The position numbers and the translations under genes were made by a program. Positions 12,701-25,796 of a stretch of 64,000 nt of DNA are shown piece after piece (position 1 is the stretch's first letter; each line of letters begins with the position of its first letter). Origin of the DNA: Paulownia fortunei (lineage: Eukaryota; Streptophyta; Magnoliopsida; Lamiales; Paulowniaceae); assembly GCA_019321725.1 (NCBI GenBank), contig CM033123.1, forward strand, positions 628,960 to 692,959. The letters run 5' to 3'. The notes under the pieces are model-generated. The model worked only from the letters and a program-made list of their open reading frames with translations. It had not been told where the DNA came from and did no database searches.

Positions 12701-13722
12701 ACCCGATGGGAGTTTACTGGCTACAAGGGGTTCATATGATACATTGCAGCTATAACAGCTTGTGGCAGGGCCAATTCATTCAACCTGATTGGGATATGTT
12801 CCAATCAGATCATCTTTGTGCCGAATTCCATGCTGGATCTCGAGCCATCTCTGGGGGACCTGTGTATGTTAGTGACAAAGTTGGAAACCATAATTTTGAC
12901 CTTCTGAGAAAGCTAGTACTACCTGATGGCACCATACTCAGATGCCAGCATTACGCCCTTCCAACCAGGGATTGCCTCTTTGAGAACCCTCTCTTTGATG
13001 GCAGAACCCTGCTTAAACTTTGGAACCTAAACAAGGTATAAGAAAACAATTTCTACACTCAGTATTTTCAAGAAATGGTCAATGTCTCATGCTTTATATT
13101 GTTTTATTCTAAGTGGGGATGAAACATGGAAAATCTTGTTTTAATGCAGTTTGGAGGGGTGATAGGACTGTTCAACTGTCAAGGAGCTGGATGGTTCCCT
13201 GAGGAACACAAGTGCAAGGCACATCCTGAATGCTACAAGACAATGTCTGGTTTTGTGTCTCCCGATGATGTAGAGTGGGAACAGAAACATTTTACTGCTG
13301 AATTCAGGAACAATGAACTGTTTGCTGTTTACCTCCACAAAGCTGGAAATCTTCACCTGATGATGGCATGTGACAAAATAGATGTCACCATCCAGCCCTC
13401 TTCTTTCGAAATATTTATGATCTCACCGGTCTACAAATTCAGTGAGAAGGCCAAATTTGCTGCCATTGGGCTCGAAAACATGTTGAACAGTGGTGGAGCT
13501 GTTGAATTTCTGAAGCACAAATTGGATGGGAAAACTGTTAGTGCTGTGATAAAAATTAAGGGGTCAGGAAAGTTCTTGGCCTACTCAAGTATCAAGCCGA
13601 CGCAGGTCATGCTGAATAATGAGGGCACTAAATTTGAGTGGTCAAGTGATGGAGTGCTGAAGTTTGAAGTGCCATGGACTGGTGGGGAGTTATCAGAAGC
13701 TTGTATCATAATTAGCAGTTAA
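9753..13722 (+). CDS. STS: Stachyose synthase (GH36), 847 aa
   Basis: Transfers galactose from galactinol to raffinose to make stachyose, a storage and phloem sugar; cytosolic. Exons 9753-11177, 12408-12585, 12668-13035 and 13150-13722 join in frame with GT..AG introns. The start at 9753 (MAPPN) matches the usual N-terminus; the upstream in-frame TTG at 9720 is not a start. GH36 motifs are FGWCTWDAFY (about 230-239), FLIIDDGWQS (about 263-272), KVDVIH with the likely nucleophile Asp472, and FHAGSRA..GGP in exon 3. A charged insertion (about residues 308-388) before DDVYVWHALCGAWGG is the mark of stachyose synthase as opposed to raffinose synthase or the seed-imbibition proteins. Length is close to the pea enzyme (853). 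No defects seen. It converges on the enoyl-CoA hydratase gene. Confidence 0.92.
11178..12407 (+). other. Intron 1 of stachyose synthase
   Basis: 1230 bases starting GTAAGT and ending ttag. It holds a CAT/CAC triplet run (about 11466-11505) and G-rich runs near 12127-12143. No nested gene seen. Confidence 0.85.
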
Positions 13723-14488
13723 GTTGTACTTGCAGATTCTTTGGCTATACCGTTTGTTTAATAGTATTCTAATTACAAATTTTTTTTATGTATCTTTTTT
13801 TTTTTTTTTGTGAAAATACTGCTAAAAGTGAGGATTAATTGTATATATTACATATAACCTGAAAATTTGCACCAAGGCCTTGTCAGGGAACATATTTCGC
13901 CACAGTTTCCTGTGAGATAATCAACTTCTTGTTTTTTATTGGAGTATGCTCAAGATTCTCATTATGCTAGATTTGCCGTTGATACACCAACCTGAATTGT
14001 CTTAAAAATGTCCCTCAACGAAACTTTTAGAAATTCCCTGGAGGCCTGGCGACAAGTACCTCATTGTCATGAATGGAATATATAAAGGCTTTTTCGTTGT
14101 AACTTACTGAAGAATAATTGTTGTCAATGCCATCCTAAATTCTTCAATTTTAAGAGGAAAATTTTGATTGTGTTCAGCAATCCGAACAGATTATTTGTCT
14201 AAGACCAGCATATACAAGAAAGCCAATTAACCAGGACTCAAGATAAATAGACTTTTGATGAATGTGCAAACAGTTCTTGACATGTGAATAACTTTGAGAC
14301 GGAACACAAGATATCAGACGATAGACAAATGTATCACGATCATCCTCAACTATAAGTTAAGAGTGAGATCAGTTCGTACAAAGTCTTCACATAAGTATAA
14401 CAAGAAACATCTTTATCACCTTCTTCCCACATGATGATGATCCACCAAATTTATTTAACCAAAGAAGAAACAAAGGAACAGACAAAAA
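13723..14488. other. Convergent 3' spacer
   Basis: 766 bases between the stop codons of stachyose synthase (plus) and enoyl-CoA hydratase (minus), presumably mostly the two 3' untranslated regions. It contains a T run near 13797-13810. No gene seen. Confidence 0.7.
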
Positions 14489-17014
14489 TTACAATTTCGA
14501 TGGCGTTTTATTTGAGCTCCGACCTGCTATAAATTCCTGCATTTTCTTAAACTGCTCCTTAGTCATCCCATCATAATACTCGTGAGCCCTTTCCTGCAAG
14601 TGATAGAGATACAAATGCGAGTTAAGATCACAAACTGATAAGCTATCAATGTTTCAGCACAACCACCAACTTTTTTATGGGCAAGAAAGATTCAAGAGAG
14701 TAGCCAATGACCGTGTTTTCCTTGCCGGTTTATACATTTATTTCTTTTACATACATTTCTAAGGTCAAAGTATAAGGAATACCACTAAACCAGATTGCAA
14801 AAGACTGTTATGAGATTAGAGAGAACAATTTCAGTAAAGAGCCATTGTTCTTCCTAGCAAATTTTTCTGATATGTAACTTAGAGGTTATCTGTAAAACAT
14901 AACGGGACAAATGACCATGCAATTTAAGAACTGGGGGCAGGAGAAGGAAAATGAAAGTATGAGAAGTTAAAGAATGGATTTGAGTATGAGTTACAACCAC
15001 AGCTCAATTTCACAAGAAAATGGTATTCACAAAAAGAATCCTTTTAGCCCGGCCTGTTTCTCTTACCTCTGCTCTTAAAAATTCTTGCTGCAGGTTTTAT
15101 CAAGACCCAATCAAACCAGATGAGATTTAAAGAATGATAAAGGCAGTATTTAGAAGCCACTGATCTGCTGAAATCCAAGCAATCAAAAGCAGGTCCAATA
15201 ATGGAAGTCATGTCCACAACAAGTTCAGTAGTATTGATGGGCTAAAATCACAAACAGCCTGGGTTTGAGATTCCCAGATTCCATTGTTCGAGGGTCAAAC
15301 TCTCTTTTCTTTCACACTTTCTCTTTCTTTTCTCTGTCACTGATTATGGGAAGGGACTCAATAGAGTCGCTGTTTGTAGGTTAGATATCAAAAAACATAT
15401 CTCATCCTTTATTACAATGATATCTTAAATGAGGCCAATTGGAGAACAGTGAAGAAAGCTTAAAAAGAACAGGTTCAGGTGGGAAAGTTGGCATGTGCAG
15501 TTAGACTTTGGCCATAAGAAATTCTATCAGTATTCAATCTTAAAGTGGCCAGTCAATAACAGACAAGTGCAATTTTAACAAAAGTAGTAGCAGAGGAAAA
15601 AACAAAACTCATCACCTTCTCTAGAGTAAGTGCATGACCCAGATCTTGTTTGAATCCATCATTTATAACTGCTTTGTACCTCAGCACCAAGTCTTGATTA
15701 TTCTTAATTATGGCTTCCGCAATTTGTCGAGCTTTCTTCAAAAGTTCACTTCCTTCAACAACATGATTAACCAAACCCCATCTTTCAGCTTGTTCAGCAG
15801 TTACAGGCATTGCAGTCAAAGACACTTCCCGAGCTCGACTGGGCCCTATTATGCGTGAAAGCTTCTGAGACAGGCCCCAAGAAGGAAATATTCCAAACCT
15901 GCCAAATCAAGTTCAAAATAAGGCATGTCTAGACAGGCGTTCCAGAAAGCATAAGTACTCTAGATAATTATGGGATCTGAAATACAATATCATCACAAAG
16001 AAACTCAAAGTATTTCTTCACACATTAGATATAATTATAGCAGCAACGGTGACAACAAATTCAAGTAGTTTAATTCATTTCATTTGAAATAAAATAACAT
16101 TGCAAAAAGCTATAAAATTATGTAAAAGACAAAGGGAACCCAAAAGAATTCTAATATTTCACATGAAAAATAAAACGAGCAGATATGCGCAAAATTCTTA
16201 ACAACGTGATTAACGAAGTCATCCTCTCAAGCAATGAATGTTATTTTCTAATTCGCCATGCAATAGTGATAGCACACAGTAGTGCTTTGGACGCGAATTG
16301 AGGAAACTAGAAGCTTGCACAGCTTTGATAATCCAATAATTTTGCAAATTTACAGAGAAAATGATAAAGAGACTTATGTTCACGACTTGTGATTAGCTCA
16401 ATTAACTCACTCAGTCGAGTTGAGCTCAACTCACTCAACACTCAAACACTTACACTATTTAATCTGTCTCTACAGGCAATACTCTAATCATTGATAATTG
16501 TACCTACGACCTTCCCAACTAAAAACGCCTATATCATGATAAAATTTCTACAATAAATAGTCAGATTAATATGAGGTTTCAAAGGGAAAAAAATCCACCT
16601 GGTATGAGTGTCCATGAACTTAGCTTCCTTCGAAGCCACCAAAAAATCACAAGCCAAAGCGATCTCAAATCCAGCCGTCACCGCAAACCCGTTTACCGCT
16701 CCAATTATAGGCTTCTTACACAGCTCCATTTGAGCAACAGGGTCGGTTTCCATATTTTTTACGTTTCCTTTAAACACGTCCTCCGCCGCAGTCAAGTCAA
16801 CACCGGAGCAGAATGCCCGGCCCGAACCGGAAAGTATGATAACCCGAACCGAATTATCCGAGGCCAGGCTCTTGATTCCCTCGGCTAAGTCGTCCATCAT
16901 TGACCGAGTCAAGGAGTTGAGGGCTTTTGGCCGGTTTATGATAACGTATGCAACGCCGTTTGGTGCCCGGTAAACGAAAATGAGCTTTTCCGGCGGGGGG
17001 AGCGGGATTTCCAT
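14489..17014 (-). CDS. ECHIA: Peroxisomal enoyl-CoA hydratase, 267 aa
   Basis: Monofunctional crotonase-family hydratase that hydrates 2-enoyl-CoA in fatty-acid or branched-chain breakdown. Exons 17014-16599, 15898-15616 and 14593-14489 join in frame. Crotonase motifs: INRP.ALNSL near the N-terminus, GSGRAFCSGVDL (oxyanion-hole region), NGFAVTAGFEIALACD, and RFGIFPSWGLSQ across the exon 1-2 junction. The last three residues are SKL, a peroxisomal targeting signal 1. The Glu in GFEIALACD is present; the second catalytic Glu of mitochondrial hydratases (in PEI) is not obvious here, and as I recall the same is true of Arabidopsis At4g16210. The ATG at 17014 (MEIPLPPP) is chosen; the in-frame TTG at 17047 is not a start. 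Confidence 0.88.
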
Positions 17015-17077
17015 TTCTGCGTTGTACTTTCTCCTGCGAATGTACAAGTCTGGAATGCATGATTTGTTACGCTTGGG

Positions 17078-17084
17078 TATATAG
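17078..17084 (-). promoter_or_regulatory. Candidate TATA box of enoyl-CoA hydratase gene
   Basis: CTATATA on the minus strand, about 65 bases before the ATG. This would imply a short leader. Confidence 0.35.
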
Positions 17085-19082
17085 AGTCTGTATGTATAGT
17101 TGTTGGAGTGCGTGTCAAAGAAAAAGCCTTATCCGTGACGTGATAGATATCGTTAAAACGAAACAATTTTACAGCCATTCTTTTCCTTTTTGGGTGTTAT
17201 GCTTTACATTACTCCTCTTTCTACTGAATCCCATCAGAATTTGCAGAAATTTTTATTAAGAATTCAATATAATTTATTAATACCATCCTCAAAATAGTGA
17301 TCAAAAATTATTGTTGTTAAAAAGTTGCTTTTTAGTTTGATAATATATGTAAATTTGTAAGTTTGGTCCTAAATTTTTCAAAAAATTAAATTTTAGTCAT
17401 TTTATTGCAATTTTAGTAACACACAAACTTTTTGATGGAAATGGCTTATGCCAGGCTTTTGCCCGTTAGTTTACATGTTTTTACGGGTAATTCATTTTTC
17501 AGCAATTTTTTTACATTAGTATACATATCTAATAATTGATTGAATATTATATATTATTTGATATATATTTATGAGTGTATTATATATGAATTGAGGATAC
17601 ATAATTATATATATATGCCAAATACATAAAGAGCATAAACTTTATATATTATACAAATATTGTATACATATGTAATCTATGTTATTAATATACAATATAA
17701 TAAAAAATATGGATATTATTTATGTGTACTTTTATAATTAGAATATAAAATGATTTATGTAACACACACAGATAAATAGTAATATGTACACATAAATTTA
17801 AATAGTACCTACAGTTGCGGGTATAAATATATATAAAATTATGTGTAACATTACGTGCATACATAATATAAATTATATGTAGTGCACAGATATACAAAGT
17901 ATAAGATTATATCTATAATATATTCATGAAGTTTAATATTTTATATACACATAATTCACATGTATACAAATAATGTGTAGAATTATAGATTTATTTAACT
18001 TACATAATTTAGACCTCAATAATTTTATATATAATCTATATTATACATATTAAAAGTAATAAAATATTATTTGTAGATAATTTAGATAATGTGTATATGT
18101 ATTTGTCTATTCATTTATAAATTTAAAAAATAAACTTGTATGTGTATTGTCCTAAATGCCGAAATTTAAGCAAATTGGTGGACAAATTCCCACCAAAAAT
18201 ATTTTTGTTTTTCAATCAAAAATATTTCACACTCATTTACAGAATAAACTAAAGTCAAATGAAAGAATTTAGAGAAATAATGTTAAAAATTTAATTTATG
18301 CTTTGTTTTTAAGAAAATTGGTTAAAATCTTAAATTTTTCTCACGTGCCAAAATTCTTTCCAAAATTTTAGGTTTAACATTCACATGTGCTGCACGTATC
18401 ATTTTATGTCAAAGATGGTAACAAAACATGTCATTTTATGTTAGAGGTGGTACGAAAATTGCAATGAGACGGTGATATATGATACTAAAATTGGATTTTT
18501 TATAAAATTTGATGTCAAAATTCAAAACCCCTCATATTGCATGACTATAAAAGTAATTTTTCTTGTTGTTATATTATTAGTTTAAGTAAAAAAAATTAAA
18601 AATTTAATTTTAAGAAGCAGAGTTTTAGATCTGCACATTCCAAAAAGAAATAGAAACATTAAATTTGGTCAATCAAATAAAGATTGAGTCATCTATAGTA
18701 TTTTGGTGGAGGTTATTATTCCCACTTCAAATATATGTTATTATAAAACAATAATATTATTTGCACTCCAAATATATATTTTTTCACTGATAATACGTAC
18801 ATACTTATAACATTAGATAGAGTATCGATAATCATAATAGAGTTGCATCGAAAAAAAATAAATTTTGCCATAGTGTTCAACCAAATAATATAACTTCTAT
18901 TAAATAAAAGAACCACAAAGAAGTCCATGTGAGAAAAAAAATTCAATAATCCAATTCAAGAACAATATGAATTAGTTGAATCAAAATTCTGTTTTTCTTC
19001 CCCCTTTTTTCCTATTTTTGTTTAGAACTAAAATAAATAATACCAATTTTCTGTATTTATAATGAATAATATAACTTCTATT
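17085..19082. other. AT-rich spacer, no gene seen
   Basis: Spacer between the hydratase promoter and the 3' end of the GDSL gene. Runs of TATA and ATAT steps dominate about 17500-18130. No protein, RNA gene or clear repeat boundary recognised. Confidence 0.6.
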
Positions 19083-21116
19083 TTAATCCATGGGTGGTGA
19101 TGCCATTAAGTGCCGAATATTGATGGGCCAGACGTCGGCAGAGTCTCCGTCGATCAGACGCATTGCAATGATATAATTAGCGGCATCTGTTGGGTGGTAA
19201 GCATCCCAAAAAACGTATTTAGATCTGTCTTCACAGACTTTTGATGTCGGGCCACATGGAATTAGGCCCCCATATCTACCAGCAACATAACAACAGGCTG
19301 AATTTGCATTCTCAAATCCTGTATGGCAACCAAAAATTTAACAAAAATCATATATGGAAATACAAAAATTGAAAAAAAAAAAATTTAAATCATTGCACCA
19401 TGTTGATCGATCTGTTGGTCTTGTGGAATTCTTACATGGTTAAGAAATTAGATCATGTTAGTCTACTAAAGTTAGTACAAGCAATCCACCTGTTCAAACT
19501 CACTAGATCTCTATGTCCTGGTTCTCCTATAATCATGTAGAACTAATCCATATACAAATGTGTAATGACATGGTTACAATTATACTACACTTATCTTTAT
19601 AGCAGAGTTTAGCAAAGAAGAATGAGTTAAAATCGGGATGGGCCTAGAAATATAAAAAATTCTTGTCCAATCTCAAATTGTCGGATCATATTAAGTACAC
19701 GTGCTAAATACAAGTTGCATTCTTTTACACGTTGTGAAATGGCTATTATGATAGTAATATAAACTATATGCAACCCAATGCACACACCCCACACGATTTA
19801 GTAGAAAGAATATATAGGAGAACGTACGTTACCATATGATATATAATTTTGGATAATATCATCGACAATTCGGTATACATCTGCATAAATAAATTTTGAT
19901 CCTTCAAGATTTGCACCAAGCTCATTCACAAGGCTCCTCAACTGGCTGTTGAATAGTTGTGCAAGTTGGTTGGGGAAAACAGCACAGCCATCCCCTGCAG
20001 ATGGATTAATCTCCCTTTGAAATGGGATGCACCCAATAGGCCCTACATTAGCCACAATAACTTTTCTGGCACCCATACTGTAAAGCCTCTGAGAAATATT
20101 TTAAAACAAAAACTGTTGCTGAATCACATGTTATAATTATTTGTTTTGAAACAAATTTCATATTGTTGTTAAAAAAAAAAAATTACTATAAATTTTTACC
20201 ATCAGTTGGATTCTGTATCTTGAAATCATGGCTCCCACAAAAGATTCAGGAGGCACTAGCTTTTGCTCAACTTTAGAAACAAAAGGTGTGAGGTAATTGT
20301 TGATGAAATCATTTGAGCCAATTGTTACTGAAAACAAAGCGTTTTTGAACAGCTTCTTTGCTGCAGCATCACCTATTCTTGAGATTATTTCTTGCCTGGT
20401 ATTTGCAAAGTTGTCTATCTGTGCATCCAGATTAATCCTCCCACCCTGTGGATTTAGCATAAAAAAGATGTCTCCATTTATCATCACAAACATTTTCAAG
20501 AACAATTTTATAGATAACATCCACATTGTTTAGGCCATTTTCAGTGAGATTGTCCACATAAACCTACTAAAAAAAAAAGCAAGTTAAAAAAGGATGATGG
20601 AACTCTAAAAAAATTTCAAAAATGAGAACTTACAAAAATCTTCCCAGTATAATTTAGGATCCCACCTCCACCAGAAGCATAGTTTACACCTTGCAGAATT
20701 GTTAGTCCAGCTGTGGTTGGTGCCAAATATGGAGGAGTGAAGCCATTAAAACCCATTTCCTGTCCTGTTTATGCAAATACATCCACAGAGAAAAGACTCT
20801 TCCTGAAATAATATGGCATTACAATAGTACCTGACTAAAGATTTGAGAGAAAAGAAAAAGTCGAAAACTTGCCTATAATGTCAACTATGGTTCTTCCATT
20901 CGTGTATCGGCCTGTTGGCTTACCAAAATCAATCCCATTTGGGACAAAATCTGCTTTTGAAAGAGATATAATGTAGTTGTTGTTGCCTGCATCAACCAAA
21001 GAATCTCCAAAAACAAAATTGGCTGGTGTATATTTAGCCAAACAGAACCTGGTCTCAACCAGTACTATCAAGAATTGGCATAAAACATAGAACGACTTAT
21101 ACAATAGATTTCCCAT
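19083..21116 (-). CDS. GDSL esterase/lipase, 370 aa
   Basis: Secreted SGNH/GDSL hydrolase of the large plant family acting on esters in the wall or apoplast; substrate unknown. Exons 21116-20873, 20764-20634, 20445-20200, 20088-19833 and 19318-19083 join in frame. The ATG at 21116 (MGNLLYKSF) gives a hydrophobic signal peptide ending near residue 27. Block I is FVFGDSLVDAGNNN (nucleophile Ser39), then GVNYASGGGGI, TIGSNDF, and the block V triad WDAYHPT (Asp330, His333). Intron 1 uses a GC donor (ATAG|GCAAGT); only this donor keeps the conserved DIIGQE junction in frame. Length matches the At4g16230 type, its likely relative. A neighbouring hydratase and a phytochrome gene in the same region support that comparison. 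Confidence 0.88.
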
Positions 21117-21360
21117 AGCAGAAATCTTGAAGTGAGTGATGAAGTTATGGTCTGTTACACTATTCAAATCTTTAGGAAGTACTAATGAATGAAAAACATG
21201 TTTTTTCTGTTTCAAACACAAGACTAAAATTAGTCTCAGAAAACAGCAGAAATTTTCGTTGTATAAAAGAATTTGTTAGGTGGAAAATAAATTCAAGCAA
21301 AAATCAATCTCAAACAACATATATAGAACTATAGAAGAGGAGCTTGTAGAAGAGCATGAG

Positions 21361-21369
21361 CCTTTTATA
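21361..21369 (-). promoter_or_regulatory. Candidate TATA box of GDSL gene
   Basis: Minus-strand CTATAAAAGG, a near-ideal TATA context, about 250 bases before the ATG. Confidence 0.6.
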
Positions 21370-23495
21370 GCTTAGACTGCATGAGATAAGGGGTAGGGGT
21401 AGGGGTTGAGAAAGTTCATTGAATGATCAGCAGAATCAGCTCCAACCCGTGAGAGTTACAGAATTTTGGAACCAATTGTTTTAGACCAAATAGTTTTTGT
21501 TTCTTTTGAGATGTCTGGTATTTGGACCTGACCTTTCCTGTTGTTAATCTTACCTTTGATTCCGTTTTAGTGTCTATTTATTTTGGGACTGCATTTATGG
21601 AGCGAGATTCACAAACTAAGGCAGATCACTAACTAATACTAATTCAATATAATATAAAATACTAATATAATAAAAAAGAATGTATACCTTTTTTTTGTTC
21701 CGTTGCTCTTACGAAATTTACGCAATCGATCAAATTATATAGATATTCATTCAACACAACATAAAATATACTGAGGAAATTTGGAAGGATGGATTTAGTG
21801 CAGATTTGTGTATGAAAACCAAAATTTCTATAATTTTTGCCTTGAGTTTCCCATGTACACTGTGATCTTTAATATTATTATTTTTTCACTTCTTTTAGAT
21901 TTTTTTAATTGTTCTTATTATCATAACAATTATTACTTTTGATTATATACTTGGCAAAATTAAAGAGTTGGTTGAAATTTACTGAGCTTTGTGCAAATCG
22001 GTCCAATGGGTGTTCTAGTTTCAAGAAAACAATGTAACTAGCATTTTTTAATTCACAAAAGGGTTAATGTTTTCAACTGCCAATAAACCTAACAACTCAA
22101 AAACTCAGAGAAAAGAGGATGATACGGTATGTAAATTTAATGCAGTCACTACAAATGGTAACAGTGTCATTTATTGAGACTGGCAGTAGCCCCCATTTGG
22201 TTATTTTGGTTGCCAGAAATGGGATTGAATAAATTAAGATGGGAGAGATTGCATCATAATGGACCAACCAAGAAACATGGGTATGGGCAAAAAATTACTT
22301 TGCTTGCTCATCATCATCATTTGGTTTGATGGGACAATTTCCCCATTTTTACTCCTTTTTCCATTTTGAATTTTCAAAAAATTATAATAATTATTATTCA
22401 ACTTTTGAAAACATCCATTTTTCGGTTGATAAGTTCATCTACTTCACTAGCATTATTTAGGACTTAAGTTACATGATTTGTACATAACTTCTGTCCTTAA
22501 TATTAATTGATCTAAAATTCTGTAAATCTTCTCTTTAAATAGTACCCTCATATATTGTCAGATTACTATTATGGCATCCCAATTTCAGATTCAAACAAAA
22601 TCACTTTCTGTATTAGTCTCCTTGATTCACAGGACCCACAGAACTTTGACAATATTCTCAGCAATAACTCAGGAAACCAAGAATTCCTTGTTTCTGCATA
22701 TATTCTTTATCTATGGAACTTGGGATGCTACAGGCTAACTAGTTTTGCATCAGCCAGGGATAGAGGGTAGCCTTAGGCCATGAGATTCATGTCAAAGCAA
22801 GTTGCCCACTGCAGAAGTAATTTCTTGTGAGGTTCCCATTCTCCTTATTGATATATTGGGCAAAATTAAATAGCTAGTTTTCAACTTTCATTTTCACACA
22901 AGGCTAATAATCAATAATTTATACCCATGCCATTATTATTCTTTGAGATAATGTGCAATTACCTGCCGTGAATAAAAAGTATAATAAAATGGCCATAACT
23001 AAATTATACTGCCCAATAGGTTGCTTCAACACCACAGTCCCTCCTAAATGTAAATCAAATAACATATTCTTAAAATAGAGGGATTGGTTCACAAACTTGG
23101 GACTGTTTTGGGTGAATTGGGCCAGTAGATAAGTTCTAAAACATGGGACTTAGGCCACTAGACTCTTATAATACTAGAGTAAGGCCCAATTTGCTCGGAG
23201 TGGCCCAAGAAATAAGTCAGAATACTTTTGGGCTTTATCGGATCAGAAGACATTAAAGTAATAATAATCTGGACTACTTTTCTGTAGTGTAGACTCAATT
23301 CATATATGTGAATATGTTTCATGTGGTCCTTTTTCTTTTTGTTTGATTTTGTTGAGTGGGATATAAATAGTAATAGTGTCCTCTTTTGTGGGATTTCTAA
23401 TTTTTGAATACGAAACAAGAAAGTAGCACAATTCAATAGGATATCAGAATGATTTAGACATTCCTTCACACAACAAAACGAAAAAAGTTGAAAAA

Positions 23496-23528
<33 letters not shown>

Positions 23529-24029
23529 TATATATAGTTCTGTTTCAACTAAGTATTTTAATATGGAAATGTCGGAATATATGGTTATAGCATCATAACT
23601 ACATGAACATGACTAGATTGAACATGTATGTGTACATAAAATATATATTGAGAAATACATGGTATCCAACTAAAGTTAAATGAATGTGCTACAAAGGCAA
23701 AGTGCTTATCTTATTGGTTCTCTCATTCTACATTTGAATTATAAAAAAATTCAATGTAAATTTATGGGTTCTCTTAATCTAGGAGAAAATAATTAATTTT
23801 AATTATGATTCTTAATTAATTATATATATTTTACATGCATCTATAACCTAAAATACAAAGTAAAATACAAATTAAAATAGAGCATCCAAAATATGCAATG
23901 CTGAGAAAGCAATTTACCAGCAAAGTGACATGACAAAAGGAAAAAGCATTGAACAAAAGCCAGAAAACCTGAAAAGCCAAGGAATTAATTATAATTATCA
24001 ATATCCATATTCAGTCTGGTAAATGTCTC
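21370..24029. other. Spacer, no gene seen
   Basis: Promoter side of the GDSL gene and 3' side of the peroxidase gene. Short open frames here show no recognisable protein content. A compound microsatellite (CATA)n(TA)n occurs at about 23499-23537. Confidence 0.6.
23499..23537. repeat. Compound (CATA)n(TA)n microsatellite
   Basis: Several catacata units run directly into an uninterrupted TA dinucleotide run. Confidence 0.9.
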
Positions 24030-25703
24030 TCAATACAATGCATTGCAACTCCTCCTAATCACACCATGATTCCCTGTAAGAACATTAGAAGAAGAGAGCT
24101 TGACGAAAGCCGACGAAAAAGCTTGAAAAAATGCATCCTCATCATTAGCAAACTTCTCCACAAATGGTCTAGTTCGTGAGTCCAAAGGCATTTCAGCATC
24201 AATCTTTAGAACTCCACGGCCACTCATCGAATTCACAAAGTACTGGTTGTCAAAGAATACTGATGTCAGGTCATTTTGCACAAAGCTGATTTTTGAAGCT
24301 GACCCAAGAGGGCAGCTCATTCTCAATGTATTTTCAAATCCTGGATTTCTTGCATTTCCAGGCCTGTTTTCCTGGTTGTATAAACGGCTCTGAAGACTGA
24401 AACAGTGTGTAATTCCAAGGGTATGAGCCCCTGCAAATGAAAGGCAATCATCAGAATTAGAACATTAAGTTTTTACTTTGGTAGTTGATCGACAAAAACA
24501 TTTTTGAACATAATGTAGAGGCCTAACATGGAGTATTAAGTGTATATGTATGTGTTATTTATAAATGGCCCATCCTATGTTCCACCATGACAATAACACA
24601 ATAATCGACTAATTCTAAGTCAAAGATTTGATGAAGTCAACGGCACTATTCTTGAACAAGATGGAGCCTGCACTTTGTAATTTCCACATTAGGATCGTCA
24701 ACTGCCCTTAAACTTTATTGCATAATGCAAAGGCCTCAAGATTATCACGCTTATACATGTTTGTGTATGTGATGAATGTTTGTGTTACATCACATTGTCC
24801 TAATCTGATGTTCATTTTGTACCTAAGATGGCGACGGATTCTTCCACTGTCATGCCCTTTTTCGCGAAAAGTTGGAGCATGCCATCAAGTTCAATGTCTG
24901 CAGGAGGGAGTGAAGCATCTGCCAATCTCAAGTTTGGAGGGTTGGAAGAATCCCTGCGGCCTAAAGGGACATTGATTGTTGGGCCTCCAGACAAGGCAAC
25001 CGCTTCGCGAGCAGCCATTACTAGGATGTCCGCACATGAAACCTGTTGGGGGCACACTTCTTCTACTGTTGATTTTATAAGGCTTATAGAATCCCTCTTT
25101 CGGATCCCAAAATTTTTTGGTGATGCCATCTCCGAGTGTTTGGTTCTGGCACCATCTGGATCAAGAAGGATAGAAGCATCACAACCCTGTCAAAGGAATG
25201 CAAAAAGAACGAGTACATAAGCAATCTTGTTGAATAGTTCAATTGTATAAATTTTTTTGCATATTGTGGATGCTAATATATTGCATAAAAATGCTCTTAT
25301 ATCAAACCAAGAAAAACACACAGTAAAATGTGTGAGTGTGTGTGTGTAAGCATCATTTCCTGTGAAAGCAACGCTGAAAGAAAGCATCACCGCAAAAACA
25401 ATCTTCTTGAAGAGTAAAGCCATCCATATTTTATATTCTAGCTGTAATGTGAAAAACACACACACCAAGATGTGTTTGTGTGTGTGTGTAAAGAGAGACC
25501 TGAACTTGGCAGTCATGAAACATGAGCCTTAGCAATGCAGCAGGGGTGGTAGGATCAGTGAGTGAGACAGATTGAACTCCTGCTCGGACAATATCCTCCA
25601 GTTGTGGGCAAGATTGATCGTAGAAATTGTAGGATAGGCCCCCTGCTTCGGCATGAAAACTGAAAACCAGCAAGAAAATAACTGCCAAAATTTTCAGATC
25701 CAT
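24030..25703 (-). CDS. PER29: Class III peroxidase, PER29-like, 322 aa
   Basis: Secreted haem peroxidase using hydrogen peroxide to oxidise phenolics in the wall or apoplast. Exons 25703-25500, 25186-24823 and 24430-24030 join in frame. Signal peptide MDLKILAVIFLLVFSFHAEA. Distal haem site RLMFHDCQVQGCDAS with His63; VSCADIL; proximal site GAHTLG with His192; C-terminal SSAFVKLSS...VLTG..GVIR. The conserved Cys framework is present. The residue after FHDC is Gln where most family members have Phe. From memory Arabidopsis PER29 (At3g17070) has the same FHDCQVQGCD, so I assign that subgroup. An alternative, PER40 (a PHYD neighbour in Arabidopsis), fits less well. No defects seen. Confidence 0.85.
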
Positions 25704-25788
25704 ATTCTTCAGTTTGTCATATGGAGAGAACTTAATTAAGTAGTACATTCATGTGAGGACATTCAGAACACTGCCCCTATGTGGGCTT

Positions 25789-25796
25789 TATTTATA
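25789..25796 (-). promoter_or_regulatory. Candidate TATA box of peroxidase gene
   Basis: Minus-strand TATAAATA, 86 bases before the ATG, in a C/G-flanked context (gggctttatttataaatgc on the plus strand). Confidence 0.6.

Noticed and set aside
9753..13722. Raffinose synthase or seed-imbibition protein instead of stachyose synthase
   Set aside because: The long charged insertion before DDVYVWHALCGAWGG is specific to stachyose synthases as I know the family.
17015..17047. Upstream extension of enoyl-CoA hydratase
   Set aside because: The proposed first codon is TTG. The ATG at 17014 gives the length expected for the family.
25310..25440. Alternative first exon in peroxidase intron 1 (MALLFKKIVFAVMLSF...)
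   Set aside because: It looks like a signal peptide by chance. It runs into CA/TG repeats and does not join exon 2 in a sensible frame.
24030..25703. PER40 orthologue, suggested by linkage to a phytochrome gene
   Set aside because: The FHDCQVQGCD motif and overall sequence fit the PER29 type better.
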